Assembly: GCA_023515745.1 (NCBI GenBank)
Contig: JALECJ010000258.1
Location: 2,889,164 to 2,953,163 of the forward strand
Reading direction: 5' to 3'
From: Amoeboaphelidium protococcarum
Taxonomy: Eukaryota > Aphelidiomycota > Aphelidea
DNA: 64,000 nucleotides
Position 1 is the first letter of the stretch; every line of letters begins with the position of its first letter. The notes beneath the pieces were generated by a model. That model did not search any database, was not told the DNA's origin, and saw only the letters and a program-made list of their open reading frames with translations. Positions 44,744-57,008 of this stretch are shown piece by piece. Made by a program: the position numbers and the translations under genes.

Positions 44744-47700
44744 ATGACTTTGTAAAAGATGTTGGCACTCTTTACGCTTTTAGGTGTTTTTACTCCGAAG
44801 GCCCGCGCGTAGGTGGATTTAACTATCAATAGGGTGAATTATGAATCTTTATACTACGCTGCAAATGGAAGGACATATATGTGCTCAACTTTTACAGGTA
44901 AGCCAAGGCTCCAAAATGATGTCACATCTGCTACCAATTCATTCATCGGGAAGAGTGACAAGACAGACATAATGCTGGAGGAGTATGACTCCAATGGTCA
45001 GCTGATTTTTCGTCTTCTCTTGGGTGGCACTAAAGAGGATTATGAGCCGGTAATTAGTATAGATTAGGTGAGTGGAAAATTGTATTTGGCTGCTACTACA
45101 TTTAGTAAAGAAGATACAAACAGCTAGAATGATTTTGTATTTGGGCAAGGTTGTGTTGAAACGCCCAACTCTGCGATTTTGGTTAATATGATACAATTAG
45201 ATCCAAATGGAATCAGCCCTATGTTGTTCAAATGGTCTTAATGTATTTCGTCTCCGAATGCTGTAGCTGTGGTCGATATAGTGGCCAGCCTGCTCGATTC
45301 TTAGCGAATCTTTCACCTTCTGTTTATCGAGGGCACGTCTAGGTTGACAGTAGTTTCGAGCAAGTATATCTTGCAGACTTATAATAGCAGCATCAGCAGT
45401 CTTGATTAGCTATTGAGTGTCACCACATTCTATGTAACCGTAGCCACTAAACCTGATCAAACCATTATCGGCTACGATGATTAAGTGTTGTTTGCTACTT
45501 GCGATGGTTTTAATTTATTTACAGCTCGACGATCGATGTGTACAAATACTTCACCTTGTACTTCTTCTATCCTTACAGGTAGCGTGACTGCTCTCAAAGG
45601 TCTGAATTGTTATAGCAGCGGTTGCTACGCGTTGGTCGACCTTTGGGTCTAATATTCTCCTTAATTTCCCGCTGTGGTGCCTCTCGGTGGATAAGCAGCT
45701 CTATTGTATATCAGTGCTTAGTCTGCTTAGGTTCAATAGGTGCTCTATTAGAGTGTTATACAATCGGCCGCTGCTTTTTATCTCTCTACGGAATCGTCTA
45801 TCATATTAACTGGAAGGCTAAGTTCAGGTACTTATTCTGGTGTCACGATTAACCGAAATTTGGCCGATGGTATTTTATCGATTGCTGCTGCTTTCAGCTC
45901 TCCAGTAAAAACCGAAGCAATAGGAATCGGTGGAAGTTAATCATCTGGTGTAGTCGTTATTGGTCTCTTGAGTGATGCTCAGCAAAATCTTATCTAGAGA
46001 ATGGCTTGGCCGCTGGTAACTACTACTCGAACGACCACTATTTCTACTACTAGAACGACCACTACTATTACTACTACTACAACTACTAATACTACCACAA
46101 GCACATCTACAATTCGATTTACGTCGTCGGCTGTTACGTTAACGACTAGCTTTACGTCAACAACAATCACTAGAGTCACGTCGAGTTCCTCCAGCGTTAC
46201 AACTACTTTATCAACATTCTCATTATTGGCACCTATTGGTTCTGTAGCAATAAGTTCTAGTCTTTCTGAAATTCCTACTTTGCCCACTTCGTTCATAACA
46301 TCTACTACTGGTTCCACTATTGTCGGTGTAGCATCTTTGTTAACTTTGTAGCAATCGATCACGTCGTATTAGTCGGTGGCAGCAACCAGTGGTCTTGGTC
46401 TTATGGTATCCTCATCTACTATAGATGCATCTACCATTCATAGCTCTTTTGTTCCATCGTCAGTCATGTAGTCATCCCAATCTGATAAGAATTAGCATGA
46501 AGCGTGGTCTAGTCTAACGTTAGTGACGCAGAAAACTACCTCTTCTCATGCACCATAATTGTAAAGTTCTGCCTCTATATTATCGACATTGTCAGATCCT
46601 ATCACATTTGGATTTGGTTAAACATCGTAAGCCTAAACTAACGATGTCCGATTTTCTTTACATGGTCATGGGTCAATATAATTGAGCCTATCACGGACAA
46701 CTTACACTGTTATAGTTGGCGATGGCGGATCTTCCAATGCGGAGGTTGGAAATGGGATCCCATTTGTGATGATCGCTATTGCCTCTTCGGTTGGATTGAT
46801 GGTTGTACTTCTTATGTTTGCACTGATGCTATTATACAGAAGAAGGAGGTAGTAGTAAAAGAAGCTACATTCCTCAAGGTTGGCGCTGCAATAATCTGTC
46901 GCTTTAATGAATTCTGGCAATGCAAATGGAGGAGATACGTACATGAACACTACCATAATTCCAACCAATGATTCTATATATGGCGCCAATAAAATGTCCA
47001 TTCCTGGATATTTGGCCATGATCCCTGGAGTCCATTTTGCAATAGTCAAGAAAATCTCTGAGGGTGGTTTCGGCACTGTGTACGAAGGGAGATTAACAAG
47101 TCTCCAGCATTAGTAGAAGATTGGATCGGATCTCTGTGCGATCAAGATTGAGAAATCTTTACAGCTACCTCCTTATCAGAGACACGAGTAAGACGCGGCT
47201 TTTCTATAAGAAGTGATGTTGTTGAATCTATTTGAGCACAATCCTAATATCGTCAGTCTAGTCGGTTTCTCCACAAATCCAAATACAATTGTGATGAAGG
47301 TGTACTCTGGTGGCAGTCTTAGTGATTTACTTTTTGCGCCTCAGACGGTCGATCTGTATTCAATAACCTTGATGGTCTCCTTGTTTAAGGATTTACTGAA
47401 TGCTCTTGTCGACATTCATAAAGCCAAAGTTGTGCATCTTGATTTAAAGCCTGGCAATGTACTGTTGAGTTTCACTAACAATAATAACAGTGGCAAGAAT
47501 GTTCCTTTGTCAGCCGTCTTATGTGACTTTGGAGCTGCTAAACTCCTGGTAAATAGTCAAGATCTTATCAAGGGATTCTAGAAGGCTAAATTGTAAGGTG
47601 TATCATTGTAATACGCTGCTCCCGAGTACATTTAGCGTGTCTTGGAGATAACATCTAGACAAGAAGAGACTGCGGACGTGAACCATACATCAACCACTAT

Positions 47701-47992
47701 GTTCACAGATATAAACACCATGGAAGAGTAAAAGATTGATATTTATGCGCTTGGCGTAGTCGCTTACGAGATGTTTATCCGTTAGAAGTGCTGGACCATC
47801 CCAGCATAAGACGTTGTGGTGTAAGTGCAGGCAGGCGTCAGGCCACTTATTCCTCAACAATCACCGCTCCAATCTGTGAATGATCCTCTTTTGGTGAAAA
47901 CTATCATAGATTTAATTCAACGCATGTGGCATCAAGAAGCTGTCATCCGTCCTACCGCCGAAGAGGTGCTATCTATCATCAGTCCACTTTGA
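44744..47992 (+). CDS. Receptor kinase sharing the surface-protein ectodomain
   Basis: 1082 aa. Signal peptide (MTLQKMLALFTLLGVFTPKARA). The ectodomain (about 24-420) is homologous to the neighbouring surface proteins (IMLEEYDSNGQLIFRLLLGG, DYEPVISID, KLYLAATT). Thr/Ser stalk about 425-640, TM about 672-698 (FVMIAIASSVGLMVVLLMFALMLLY) with RRRRQQQKK, then a kinase domain from about 760. Kinase motifs: ISEGGFGTVYEG loop, CAIKIEK (Lys about 798), VVHLDLKPGNVLL, CDFGAAK, YAAPEY, DIYALGVVAYEMF and AVIRPTAEE. All core residues are kept, so it is probably active and TKL-like. Many TAR=Gln; TGA 47990-47992. It pairs with kinase-less paralogs upstream, which could be co-receptors or decoys. Confidence 0.92.
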
Positions 47993-48092
47993 ATATGGAT
48001 TTGTGTAAAAAGTTATTAACAGCACATGTTAAAATGATAATAAAGAATGCATGAATAATAAATACAATTTTCAATTAATATAAGTAATGCTA

Positions 48093-49256
48093 TCAGTAGT
48101 AATCTTGATACTGACCGTAATTGTCATCGTCCTCATCCAGCTCTTCCATTTCCCTCATTTCTTTGGTGTCTGCATCTTCACCATGCTACAGGCTCTGGTC
48201 GATAACATACAAAAGATCATGCAAAGATTCTTCATTATGGATATTGAGAGGAATGAAGTTGACAAGTCCAAACTCGTCTATCAGATCCACTAATCGCTTG
48301 CTTAGTTGCGTAAATTGTGATGATTACGACTGGTTGAGCCGCTCTAACAATAAGGACGTATCAGTCTCTAGAAATCGGTCAAGTTGAACTTGGTCTCTTC
48401 TACTTTCCACTAATTGTGCCTCTTCTTCATCAAAAGTATTAGCATAACCACTTTTAGGAGCTTCTGGATCTATATCAACAGGAACTCCTCCGGATGTATT
48501 AACATGTTCATCAACATCCTCTTGATCCACATCACTGCCACATTAAGCCAGTAGATTATCTTCATCATTCGACGCGTCAGTGGTAATCATTGACATCCAG
48601 GGATTAGAAGTGGAAGCTGATGTAAGCAACTCTCCCGGACGCCCTTCAATCAAATCCATCTTACTTAACACATTGACGTGTGGTATCTACAACTAGATCA
48701 TGCAACTCATTGCAGCCAGTGCTCCAGTAAAAAACTTGGGCGCGTCTGTGACAAACGATGATTCCAGCAGATAGACTGCACAACACTGCAATTACAGGCG
48801 CGATTACAGCAGACCGATAATTGTCTGTACCACATTGCTATATGTAAATAACTCCAACTATCCCGGGAAGTCTATAATGACATATTCATCTTGCAAATCA
48901 TTACCGATCTCTTCCTCAAGCCAGTCAAATTCTTCAATCAGATAATTCATCGCGTAGACCAGCCCACCATTAGGACCGTATTGCAACTCATCCATCACAT
49001 CAGTGACCGTGATCAATTCACGTATATCAACATGAGGCTCATAGTAAGTGTCCTCAGCAGCGGGATCCAAATTCACCATCAGCACGGGTCGCCTACACTC
49101 TCTGATATGATTAGACATTGCCAGACAGTAAGTAGACTACACACAAATTTTAAAGCGGAGAGATTACGAGATGCTGATACTAATACATCCCCAAATATAC
49201 AATCATACCTTTCCTGCACCAGCCGGTCCAATAACAATCTACGCGTGTCTTCCCAT
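48093..49256 (-). CDS. GPN3: GPN-loop GTPase 3, one short intron
   Basis: 363 aa from two exons: 49209-49256 and 48093-49136. The intron 49137-49208 (72 nt, GTATGA...GTGTAG) splits the P-loop GPAGAGK|STYC. The signature GPN loop (YGPNGGLVYAMNYL), the switch-like DPAAE and the DFPGQLELF motif are present, then KMDLIEG for guanine binding. GPN proteins chaperone nuclear import and assembly of RNA polymerase II (and III), an interesting companion to RPC2. An acidic, low-complexity insert (about residues 180-260) makes it longer than the usual ~285. Exon 1 contains a TAG=Gln (HAQIVIGPAG). Confidence 0.94.
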
Positions 49257-49690
49257 ATTTTTGACTGTTTATACAAAGTAGCAGTAACAAAGAATGAAAT
49301 AAAATATTGATTCTTTAGAAAATTGATAAAGGGATTTGTTGAAGCGATTTAAAGTGGAGCAGGGGCACCATGCACGCACCTTGATTGTTCAAATTCGAAG
49401 TACTGGTGACGCCCCTCCGACTTGTGTCCACTAAAATCTCCACAAATTTTAACATCATGTATATCTTTTTGCGCTGATTCCAAATATGTATAATATTACT
49501 GCGGTTTTAAAAACTTTTTTTACATTTGCTATTCAGACTTAAAAGTTGTGTCCATCTGGTTCTTTTTGTGTCTTCGCACAAACTTGACTCGAGAGAATGC
49601 CTTGAAAACACCGAATTGAACTCAATTAAAAGAATTGACGTCGACTAATGTTTATCTAACTGAATACTTAAATCACCTCATGAGAGTAGA
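49257..49690. other. Intergenic, GPN3 upstream
   Basis: About 430 bp, AT-rich, lying between GPN3 and transposon debris. No gene or RNA recognised. Confidence 0.4.
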
Positions 49691-49699
49691 TATCTGGAT

Positions 49700-51160
49700 A
49701 ACCGGCCGTCTGCAAATATTGAGAGAGTAAGGTTAAGCTGTACCAGGAACAATGCTGCAAGCATTTGCGTTATAATAGAGAAATTGTTAGCCAAAAGAGG
49801 ATTTCGGTGTGGCAGAAGAAGAAAGTTAAGGAGAAGTACAGGCAGGTTAAATTTGGTGATAGTTAGCTGGCTGCTTTCAAGAAGTGCCACGACATCAGAC
49901 AACTGCGAGTACATGGAGAGCGGGCTTTATTGCCAGATGATTGGGAGAAGTAATTGCAGCCGTTGATAAGCGATATTGGATAATCTTGTTTAAAACCTAA
50001 GAATGTTCATAACTGGGATGAGACTGGCTTATTCGTTCGTCAATAATAAAAGTACACCTTGGCTAAAAGAAGTGATGATGGTGTAGGAGCTAAGCAAGAT
50101 AAGACGCGTGTCATAGTACGGTTTTGCTGGGATACTAACGCTGACGGTTCCTTTTAGAAAGGTGGTGCTCATTGGCAAATCTAAAAGACCATAAAGGGCA
50201 AGTAGTGAGTTTTCTAAACACAATGGATAAAGTATTACAGTGATGAAACAGCTTGGATGAGGCAAGATTTTTTTTAACGAGCTTGTGATAGACTTTGAAA
50301 GGAAATGACAGAGCTGACGCTGCTGATATTGGACAACTTCTCTGGTCATAAGCTGTTTGAAGATACTGAGTCGAAAGTAAAGTACGTAAAGATTTGGTCT
50401 CTGCCTCCTAATACGACATCATGCTCATAACCTGTAGATGCTGGCATCATTGCTTCATTTAAGTATCAGTACATGGATTTTGCTAGCCATCTTCTTATCT
50501 CCGTTAGTCGCAGATGGGCAATATAACAAATTAAATCAAATTAACATTAAGCTAATAGTTCCCCGCATAATTGAAGCGTTTATAATGATAAAATATTCCT
50601 CAATTCAAAAGTGTTTTCGTAAATGCTTAGAAGTTTATTTGGACCTTAGTATATGCCTTTAATAGATAATAAGAGCGATGTCAGCTGCGCGTAAGTTAAT
50701 GATGAGTTTGAAGCGGTGGCATAGTAAAGTGTTGAGCTTCTTGCGAACATTGGCTTAACTCTAATGGTTCTCTGGATTCACACCCTCTGACAACTATTTG
50801 CTATCCGTCTTTCTGAAAGATTACTAAAGAAAGAAGTATTACTACGATCTGGAGGTACAAATAAGAGGTGGAAAGGTGCTTTCGGTTGACCACAGCTATA
50901 AGTGGACGAAGCACTTAATGCAAGTTGATGTGGATCTGATATTTTTTCAAAATTAGAATGGGCATGACGTCGAAGAGGATTATTGTAAAGTGTTGGAAGA
51001 TGTTGATTAAGTCAAGGTAGCAGATGCTATAGATATTAAGCACAAGTTAGAGGATGTTGTGAGAGACTGCTTTAGCACTGGGCGTTCGTATCGCCGTGCG
51101 TATTTGAATGAGTTGATAGAAGACATATTGCAAGATGAGGAGTAGTTTGCTAATAATTGA
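49700..51160 (+). mobile_element. Decayed pogo/Tigger-like (DDE_1, CENP-B-type) transposase
   Basis: The plus strand keeps recognisable transposase text with UAR=Gln. HNWDETGLFVRQQ is followed by a basic segment ending GAKQDKTRVIVRFCW. Then come KVVLIGKSKRP (shifted frame), YYSDETAWMRQDF, LLILDNFSGH (catalytic Asp region) and KIWSLPPNTTSCSQPVDAGIIASFKYQY. At about 51020-51150 there is a possible pogo-type tail (VADAIDIKHKLEDVVRDCFSTG). Frameshifts and TGA codons at about 50165, 50220 and 50270 show it is dead. A segment at about 50690-50960 (YYYDLEVQIRGGKVLSVDHSYKWTKHL) does not fit and may be a second inserted element. Terminal inverted repeats were not identified. Confidence 0.75.
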
Positions 51161-51815
51161 TGCTGTTGGTTTAAATAAGTATTATAGTTGCCAAGTGTCA
51201 AGCCGAATATCATTTGGTAGGAAAGCGCGTCTTAATTACTACAGAGGAATTCACGTCCAAGTAGCATCCGTTTAAAAATGTTCTCCATCCTTAACTTGGC
51301 AGTTAAAGATTCTGCGTGCTTGACGATTTCTCTGATCTGCGTGACGACGTCGGCGCATACAACGTTATGTCACGAAGTTTTACTAAAGGTGAAGTCATTA
51401 TAGATTCAGGTGGTGGTATATTGCATGTCTAGTAATTAAACTCTATACAAGTAGCATGTACAATCCCTTAAAGTAGGTTGAAATGATACGCTGAAAGTTG
51501 CACTCTGGTTTAGTTGTCCTAGTCTTCCAAGTCCGAGGATTTTTGGTTAGCCGCTGAAAAGATCTTATACGTCATTTTACTGAAAGTGCGTTTATGGTCG
51601 CTATCCCCTTCCGGAGTGGCAACGAAGTCAGAATTCTGTATAAACTGCATAAATCAGCCCATGGAGCGCATTGTGTAAGATCAATAGCCAAATTCCTCCA
51701 CCAGATTATATCGGAAGCACGGAAAGGGCCGGAACCCAGTCCAAAGGGAATGGGAAAGTTACATTTACATATGTTCATGGACATCTAAAAAGTTGGAGAC
51801 TGTATATGATCAAAT
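51161..51815. other. Degenerate DNA between transposon remnants
   Basis: About 650 bp with short plus-strand frames (for example 51594-51788) lacking any recognised domain. The position between a dead transposase and LINE-type tails suggests eroded transposon sequence. Confidence 0.4.
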
Positions 51816-51819
51816 GTCG

Positions 51820-52135
51820 TACCAATAAGTAAAGTTTGCAGTTTGGATGAGGTGTGGATTCAGCCTTTTTTAGACAGAAAATGGAAGATGGGAAAGAGCG
51901 ATCGTCTTTGCGACTGTGGTTAGAAGGACAAGTGGGTCCACTTCTTCAAAGAATGTGACCGTTTTGAATTCTCATAACGCGCTAATTTGGAATAATATTT
52001 GGAGAGACCTGATGCTCTAAGTGACTCAAGAGCAATCTATGAAGGAACTAGTATGCTTTATAGTTTCAAGCGAAAAGTTTTGTTGGATGAATATCGAAGG
52101 TGTCACCATATCGCCAATAAATGAATTGTTCTTCT
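51820..52135 (+). mobile_element. Remnant of non-LTR retrotransposon C-terminus (copy 1)
   Basis: The open frame includes GKSDRLCDCGQKDKWVHFFKECDRFEFSQR. This is the Cys-rich CxC(G)...H...C pattern that follows the RNase H domain in many LINEs (C-CG-T--H-L--C). The reverse-transcriptase core is not present nearby, so this is a 3' fragment. Confidence 0.55.
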
Positions 52136-52439
52136 TACTAAGCTCTATATAATGCTGGGACGTGGTCAGAAAGTAGAAAAGTGAAATGAAGCTAATGAGG
52201 TTCGCTCTGAAAGTGAATCTGAAAGTGAAAGTGAATAATCCCAACGCGTCTCAAATGGTCGCACTACCAGAAGAAATCCTTTGAAGGACTGGACGTAGTC
52301 TATCTGTAATACTTCGTGCGTTTAAATGAGCTCTGCTCATAGTTGGACTCGCCTTGGAGTATAATATATGAGGGGGGAAAAGTAAGCGTTTCTATGCCAA
52401 TAACAAATGTAAGCAAAGGTAAAGATTAGAAGTCAGAAT

Positions 52440-52760
52440 GAGAAGGTGAAAGATGTTCACGCAAATCTATCTATGACACAATCGCAACTGCTCACCTGGG
52501 CAAGAACTGGTAAAGGTCCGGTAAATGCAGTAGTATTCAGAATTGGCGGTAAATCCTCGATATGCGAGTGTGGACATAAGAAGTAAACCACGGTACACTT
52601 CTTGTTGAACTGCCCCTTATATGGCGACAGACCGACCCTTTACAATGGTGCAAAGAGGCGGAACTTTCTGTTATCCTGTAAAAGTAAGACAACTGCATAA
52701 GAATTTTAGAGTTCATGGAGAGATCCAATAGATTCGATCATTGAGAGAAAGAGTATCTGA
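52440..52760 (+). mobile_element. Remnant of non-LTR retrotransposon C-terminus (copy 2)
   Basis: SQLLTWARTGKGPVNAVVFRIGG precedes ICECGHKKQTTVHFLLNCPLYGDRP, an almost textbook LINE RNase H tail (rTGkG...C.CG..qT..HfLl.CP.Y..RP). It is a second, better preserved fragment than the one at 51820 and clearly a different copy by sequence. TAG/TAA are read as Gln. Confidence 0.65.
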
Positions 52761-53118
52761 AAAGTGAAAATTGTCCCTATAAATGAATTCTTCTTCTTAT
52801 GTTCGCTGAGCCACCACTATAAAGACGCAAAGTTAAACAAACATGTGGTTGCTTGCCAGGCATTACGTCAACAACCGGCCCATAACTCGCCTCGATCTAA
52901 TTTGATCCTCGTTCCGTTCCGTTTCGAGAGCTGAAAGTCAAATCATTTCAAATCTCAAAATTTAGTTTCGTCGGCTTCTTTGTCTTCAAGATCAAATCTA
53001 ATATTATCTATCACTATTGTATTATCAATAAATAAGTAGTGGACCTAAAATTCTACTCTTTCATTTGGCAAATAATATCAAGTTTAGTAAATATTTGAAT
53101 ACATCTTTAGTTAGAGTA

Positions 53119-54909
53119 ATGACTAGTAAAGACTCGATTAATTCTAGGATGGATGATGTTGATGTCAGTCCGACAATCACTCATATTAGTAATGTATCAT
53201 CTTAGCTGATGAACACCTAGTTGGATAGCACATCGGATTCTCAGATTGATGCACCTACTGTTAAGGGAGTAGCCTCCTCTGATAAAAATGGAGCTACTGG
53301 GGACGATGTTGTTGATACTCAGCCGGAACATGTGGCTGTTGAAGATGCCTCATCGTACGGTAAGATGAAGGCCATATTCTCCATCATGACTAAATTTATC
53401 GGTGTCAAGGATATGGTTGGCTTGAGAATATCCCTTCCCTCGCAGCTGTTGGATCCCATTTCTAATCTAGAGTTCTGGAACTATATGGACTGTCCGGATC
53501 TGTTTACCTGCATTAAAGAAGGAGATTAATTGCCGATATATGGTGCAGATATTGCTCTAACTGGCGACTCGGAGTTGGATCGTATGTTGCGTGTCGTCAG
53601 ATGGTGGTTCAGTAAAGATGTGAAATTTATAGTCAATGATAAGCTCATGAAGCCATACAATTCTATTCTGGGGGAGCAGTTTATTTGCTGGTATGATATC
53701 CAGTCTCGTTAGCATCTTTAATAGAATGGATCACTTAAACCATAAGGGAAGAATGATAATAATAGAGATGATGATGATGACGATAAGCCGCTTTCTTAGG
53801 TGAAATAATCCATGACTGTCTCTACTGATGATGGAGATGCCAAGTGCCGCGTGTGGTCTGTCACTGAGTAGATTAGTCACCATCCACCAGTATCTGCTTA
53901 TTATCATTATTGCCCGGAGAAGAAGATTGTGGCCAGGGGTGTGGATCATATCAGCGCCAAGTTTAGTGGCACTTCTGTGAAGATTTTCCCTGGGCATTTG
54001 AACAAGGGAATATTTGTTGATCTTCTGCCAGATGAGAAGTTTAAGTAGTGTGAAGAGTACGTCCTTAGTCATCCATCGGCCTTTGTTAATGGGTGGCTCA
54101 AATTTAGTTTGTGGATTGCTGTTAATGGATATTGTGTGATAAGATGTCCCTAATCTGGGCTGTGTTGTCTGATTGAGTACAAAGACGAGCCCTTCTTTGG
54201 TAAGGCCAAGTTTGCTATTGAGGCCAAGATTTTCAAGTATGATGCCCAGAAATATTAGTCTAATGACGATGTGATCAATGCGTATTCCGGCAAAGGTAAA
54301 GTCCCAGATGATAAGGTGTTGTGTGTAATTACAGGCTCATGGAAAGAAGAGTTGTTTTACTAAATGAAATCAGCATCTGGTCAGAAAGATCTTGATAAAC
54401 ATTGCTTGATCAATTTGAGTAAATTGAAGCCGGCAGTTGAGATTGTCAACTCAAATGCAGATGCTCCAGCTTAAACGGCCGTGCCTGCCGTAAAGAAGGT
54501 GAGACAATTGGAGCAGCAGGATGCACATGAGAGCAGAAAGTTGTGGGAGAAGGTGTCTAGCAATATTATTGGCGGTTAATTCTCGGAGGCTACCAAATTG
54601 AAAAGAGAACTTGAAGATAAGTAAAGAGCGGAAGGTAAGGAGAGAAAGCAGAAGAATCAGGTTTATGAGAGCTTTTGGTTTGGATTCCTCAATTCCGATG
54701 GTGGTAATGTGATCAGTGGTGCTGATGATGAACACGGAAACAAGAAATCTGATGGCAATTAGAGCAAACAGCAGGCTGTTGGTGGCAGTAGTCTGAAATT
54801 ACACGTTGAAGACAAATCATTGGCAAGTGTCGAACTCGAAGGTAAGCCATTTTTGGTATAAAAGCGTCTTGATGATTGCACGGTACCGTGGATGCAATAC
54901 TTGTCATGA
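53119..54909 (+). CDS. Oxysterol-binding protein-related protein (ORP/OSH)
   Basis: 596 aa. A low-complexity N-terminus (about 1-90) is followed by the OSBP ligand-binding core: MVGLRISLPSQLLDPISNLEFWNYM (lid/core entry), RMLRVVRWWFSKD, KPYNSILGEQF and the family fingerprint EQISHHPPVSAY. Later text includes VNGYCVIRCPQSGLCCLIEYKDEPFFGKAKF and a Lys/Glu-rich helical region (ESRKLWEKVSSNIIGGQFSEATKLKRELEDKQR) where ORPs bind phosphoinositides. No PH domain, FFAT or TM is evident, so it is a short ORP. It would move sterol or PI4P/PS between membranes. TGA at 54907-54909. Confidence 0.95.
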
Positions 54910-55090
54910 TAGAGATTGATAAATTATATTGACTTTGCGCGAAATAGAAAAGTCTATTTAATTGAAAAGTTGTTAGAAATCTTTTAAAGATATAATTAAA
55001 AACTACATTATATATATTCAACATCACATATCAACACAATTACTGTATATTATCATCACATCAATCTACTTTGAAACAGAGCGGCGCAGA

Positions 55091-55588
55091 TCAAATGAAA
55101 AGCATCGCGACTGAAACGGCAGACAATGACGCGAGAGATGCAATCTGCTGGTTGATACCTTCAGCACTGTTGGTAGCCTAAAATGATGGATCAGTCTCAT
55201 AAGCAGGAGCATTCGGAGTGCCCGCATCTTTATCTTCAGGCTTTTTATCATCGCTGCCACCAATTGGAGCAGGGGCAGAAGTATTGTCTTTACCGCCAGC
55301 ATCAGTGCTATTGTTGCCGCCGCTCGGTGATGGAGTCGCGGTGGTGCCGTTGCCATAGCCATAGGCGATTGGGGAGAAGCCTGGGATGATCTCGTCACAA
55401 AATGGAGCATTCACATCGTCAGTAATCTCAATCTTTGGGTGAGCAGGTGCGCCACCAGCAGTGCCATTCTAACTAGGCTGACCATACGCGCCAGCATTAA
55501 CAGGAGCAGGTGTAGGAACAGGCTCAGATTGGACAGCAAATGTACTTGAAACAAATGCCAGAATCAATGCAACAGATTAAAATTTCAT
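55091..55588 (-). CDS. Small secreted Ala/Pro/Gly-rich protein with GPI-type tail
   Basis: 165 aa. Signal peptide MKFQSVALILAFVSSTFAVQ, a low-complexity Pro/Ala/Gly/Asn/Ser middle with two possible N-glycosylation sites and one Cys (APFCDE), and a C-terminal hydrophobic stretch (IASLASLSAVSVAMLFI) ending the protein without a charged tail, as in GPI-anchored precursors. No enzyme motif. Probably a cell-surface or wall-type protein. TGA at 55091-55093. Confidence 0.72.
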
Positions 55589-55887
55589 TTTCAACTAGTT
55601 ATACTTGCTTTATAGATTACACAAATTTAATTTTTTTTATTGAAAAGAGGTAATGTAGTAATGGTCCTCAGATGTTGTAGTACCACCATTAATATTTGAT
55701 CAGCCAATCACAGACTTAATCTATTCGCCAAGCCAATCTCTGTGACTGTAAATTGTCGCCCAAAATAGCTACGATAGATTAATTACTGTAAGTTGACACT
55801 GAATAGATTATACAACAGGCAGAGGATAAAGCACTTAAAATATTCGCGTATTATCAAAATTAAATGTATATTCTTCAGTTATTAAAG

Positions 55888-56867
55888 TCATAACTCATCC
55901 TCTGAAGATGCAAAGAGGTCTTCATCTTCATCGACATCTAATCCATTTACTTGCACTTTATCGGGAGCCACAAAGCTACCATGACCATGCTTACATTTAA
56001 AATATGTTACGCCTTTAAAGCTACACATTACCCAAATAGATATATAAATTCAAACGCGTTTTTATAAATTACGTTACCTGCCGTCGTGTCTGCCAACGGG
56101 CTCGTCGTATTCCACGCCTATCCACAATCCTTACCTACCAACGACACTGCCTACATTTAAATCATTCATTCATTCTTCCTTATGTAAATAAATATTAATC
56201 CTACCAACGTATCGAATATATCCTTTGCGCTTTAAACCGTCTTCAGTCAGTTGCACTTGACATCGATCACCAACATTACCATTAAACGTCTTGCTACTGT
56301 GATCGTCGGATGCGGTGGAATTCTACTGATCTGAATGTTTACCAAGCTTATTAACACGCATAAAATTTCTCACAGAATCTACACAACTATTGTAAAGTAT
56401 TACGTTATTAGGAGCTTAATCAGACATTTAGTCCAAATTACCTGTTCGCTTATCGTATTCAGCATCATCCAACTCAAACTTCTCCACTTGGCTAACATCG
56501 GTAAAGTTGTCGCGTTAATGAAGAGGTGCTGTAATCTACAACAAAGATTATACATATGTTATAATTTGTAGGGAAAATCATCAGAATTTACCTCTATGAT
56601 GGACCCATCAATAACGCCTAGCGCATGCAAAGTCTCAGAATCGTGATCACAGCCTTTAAGCAAAAGCCCGTCGTCAATCTTCAACGTTATGCTTTGCGAG
56701 TCACATCCAACAATCAATTGCAATCGATTCTACCTAATTAAGTTGTATTATCACGATTCCATTCAATTATAATATCTTACTTTTAAATATTGCAAAGTCC
56801 ACGCAGGATCGACGCGATATTCTCTTCGAATATCATTATTATTACTCAACACTGTGACATTCAACAT
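55888..56867 (-). CDS. TBCB: Tubulin-folding cofactor B, six exons
   Basis: 232 aa after joining exons 56781-56867, 56592-56729, 56442-56535, 56205-56378, 56078-56150 and 55888-56020. All five introns are GT-AG and only 51-63 nt; exon phases join correctly to 699 nt. An N-terminal ubiquitin-like domain (MLNVTVLSNNNDIRREYRV...) is followed by the linker EYDKRTDSVRNFMRVNKLG typical of TBCB. Then comes a CAP-Gly domain (GSVVGRQGLWIGVEYDEPVGRHDGSFKG...YFKCKHGHGSFVAPDKV) and an acidic end finishing in DEL, like the EEI/EEF-type tails. It binds alpha-tubulin in the folding pathway. It is by far the most intron-rich gene here. Confidence 0.93.
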
Positions 56868-57008
56868 CTTTACTTGAATCTTTTCAGAGACTTCGTAAAG
56901 GGGAATTCTGCGCGGATTCTGCGCGACTCTCTACTTCCTTTCGCTCTCTCTGTTTTATAAAGCCAAGTAGATCTACTAAATACAACCGCATAATAATCAC
57001 TCTACATT

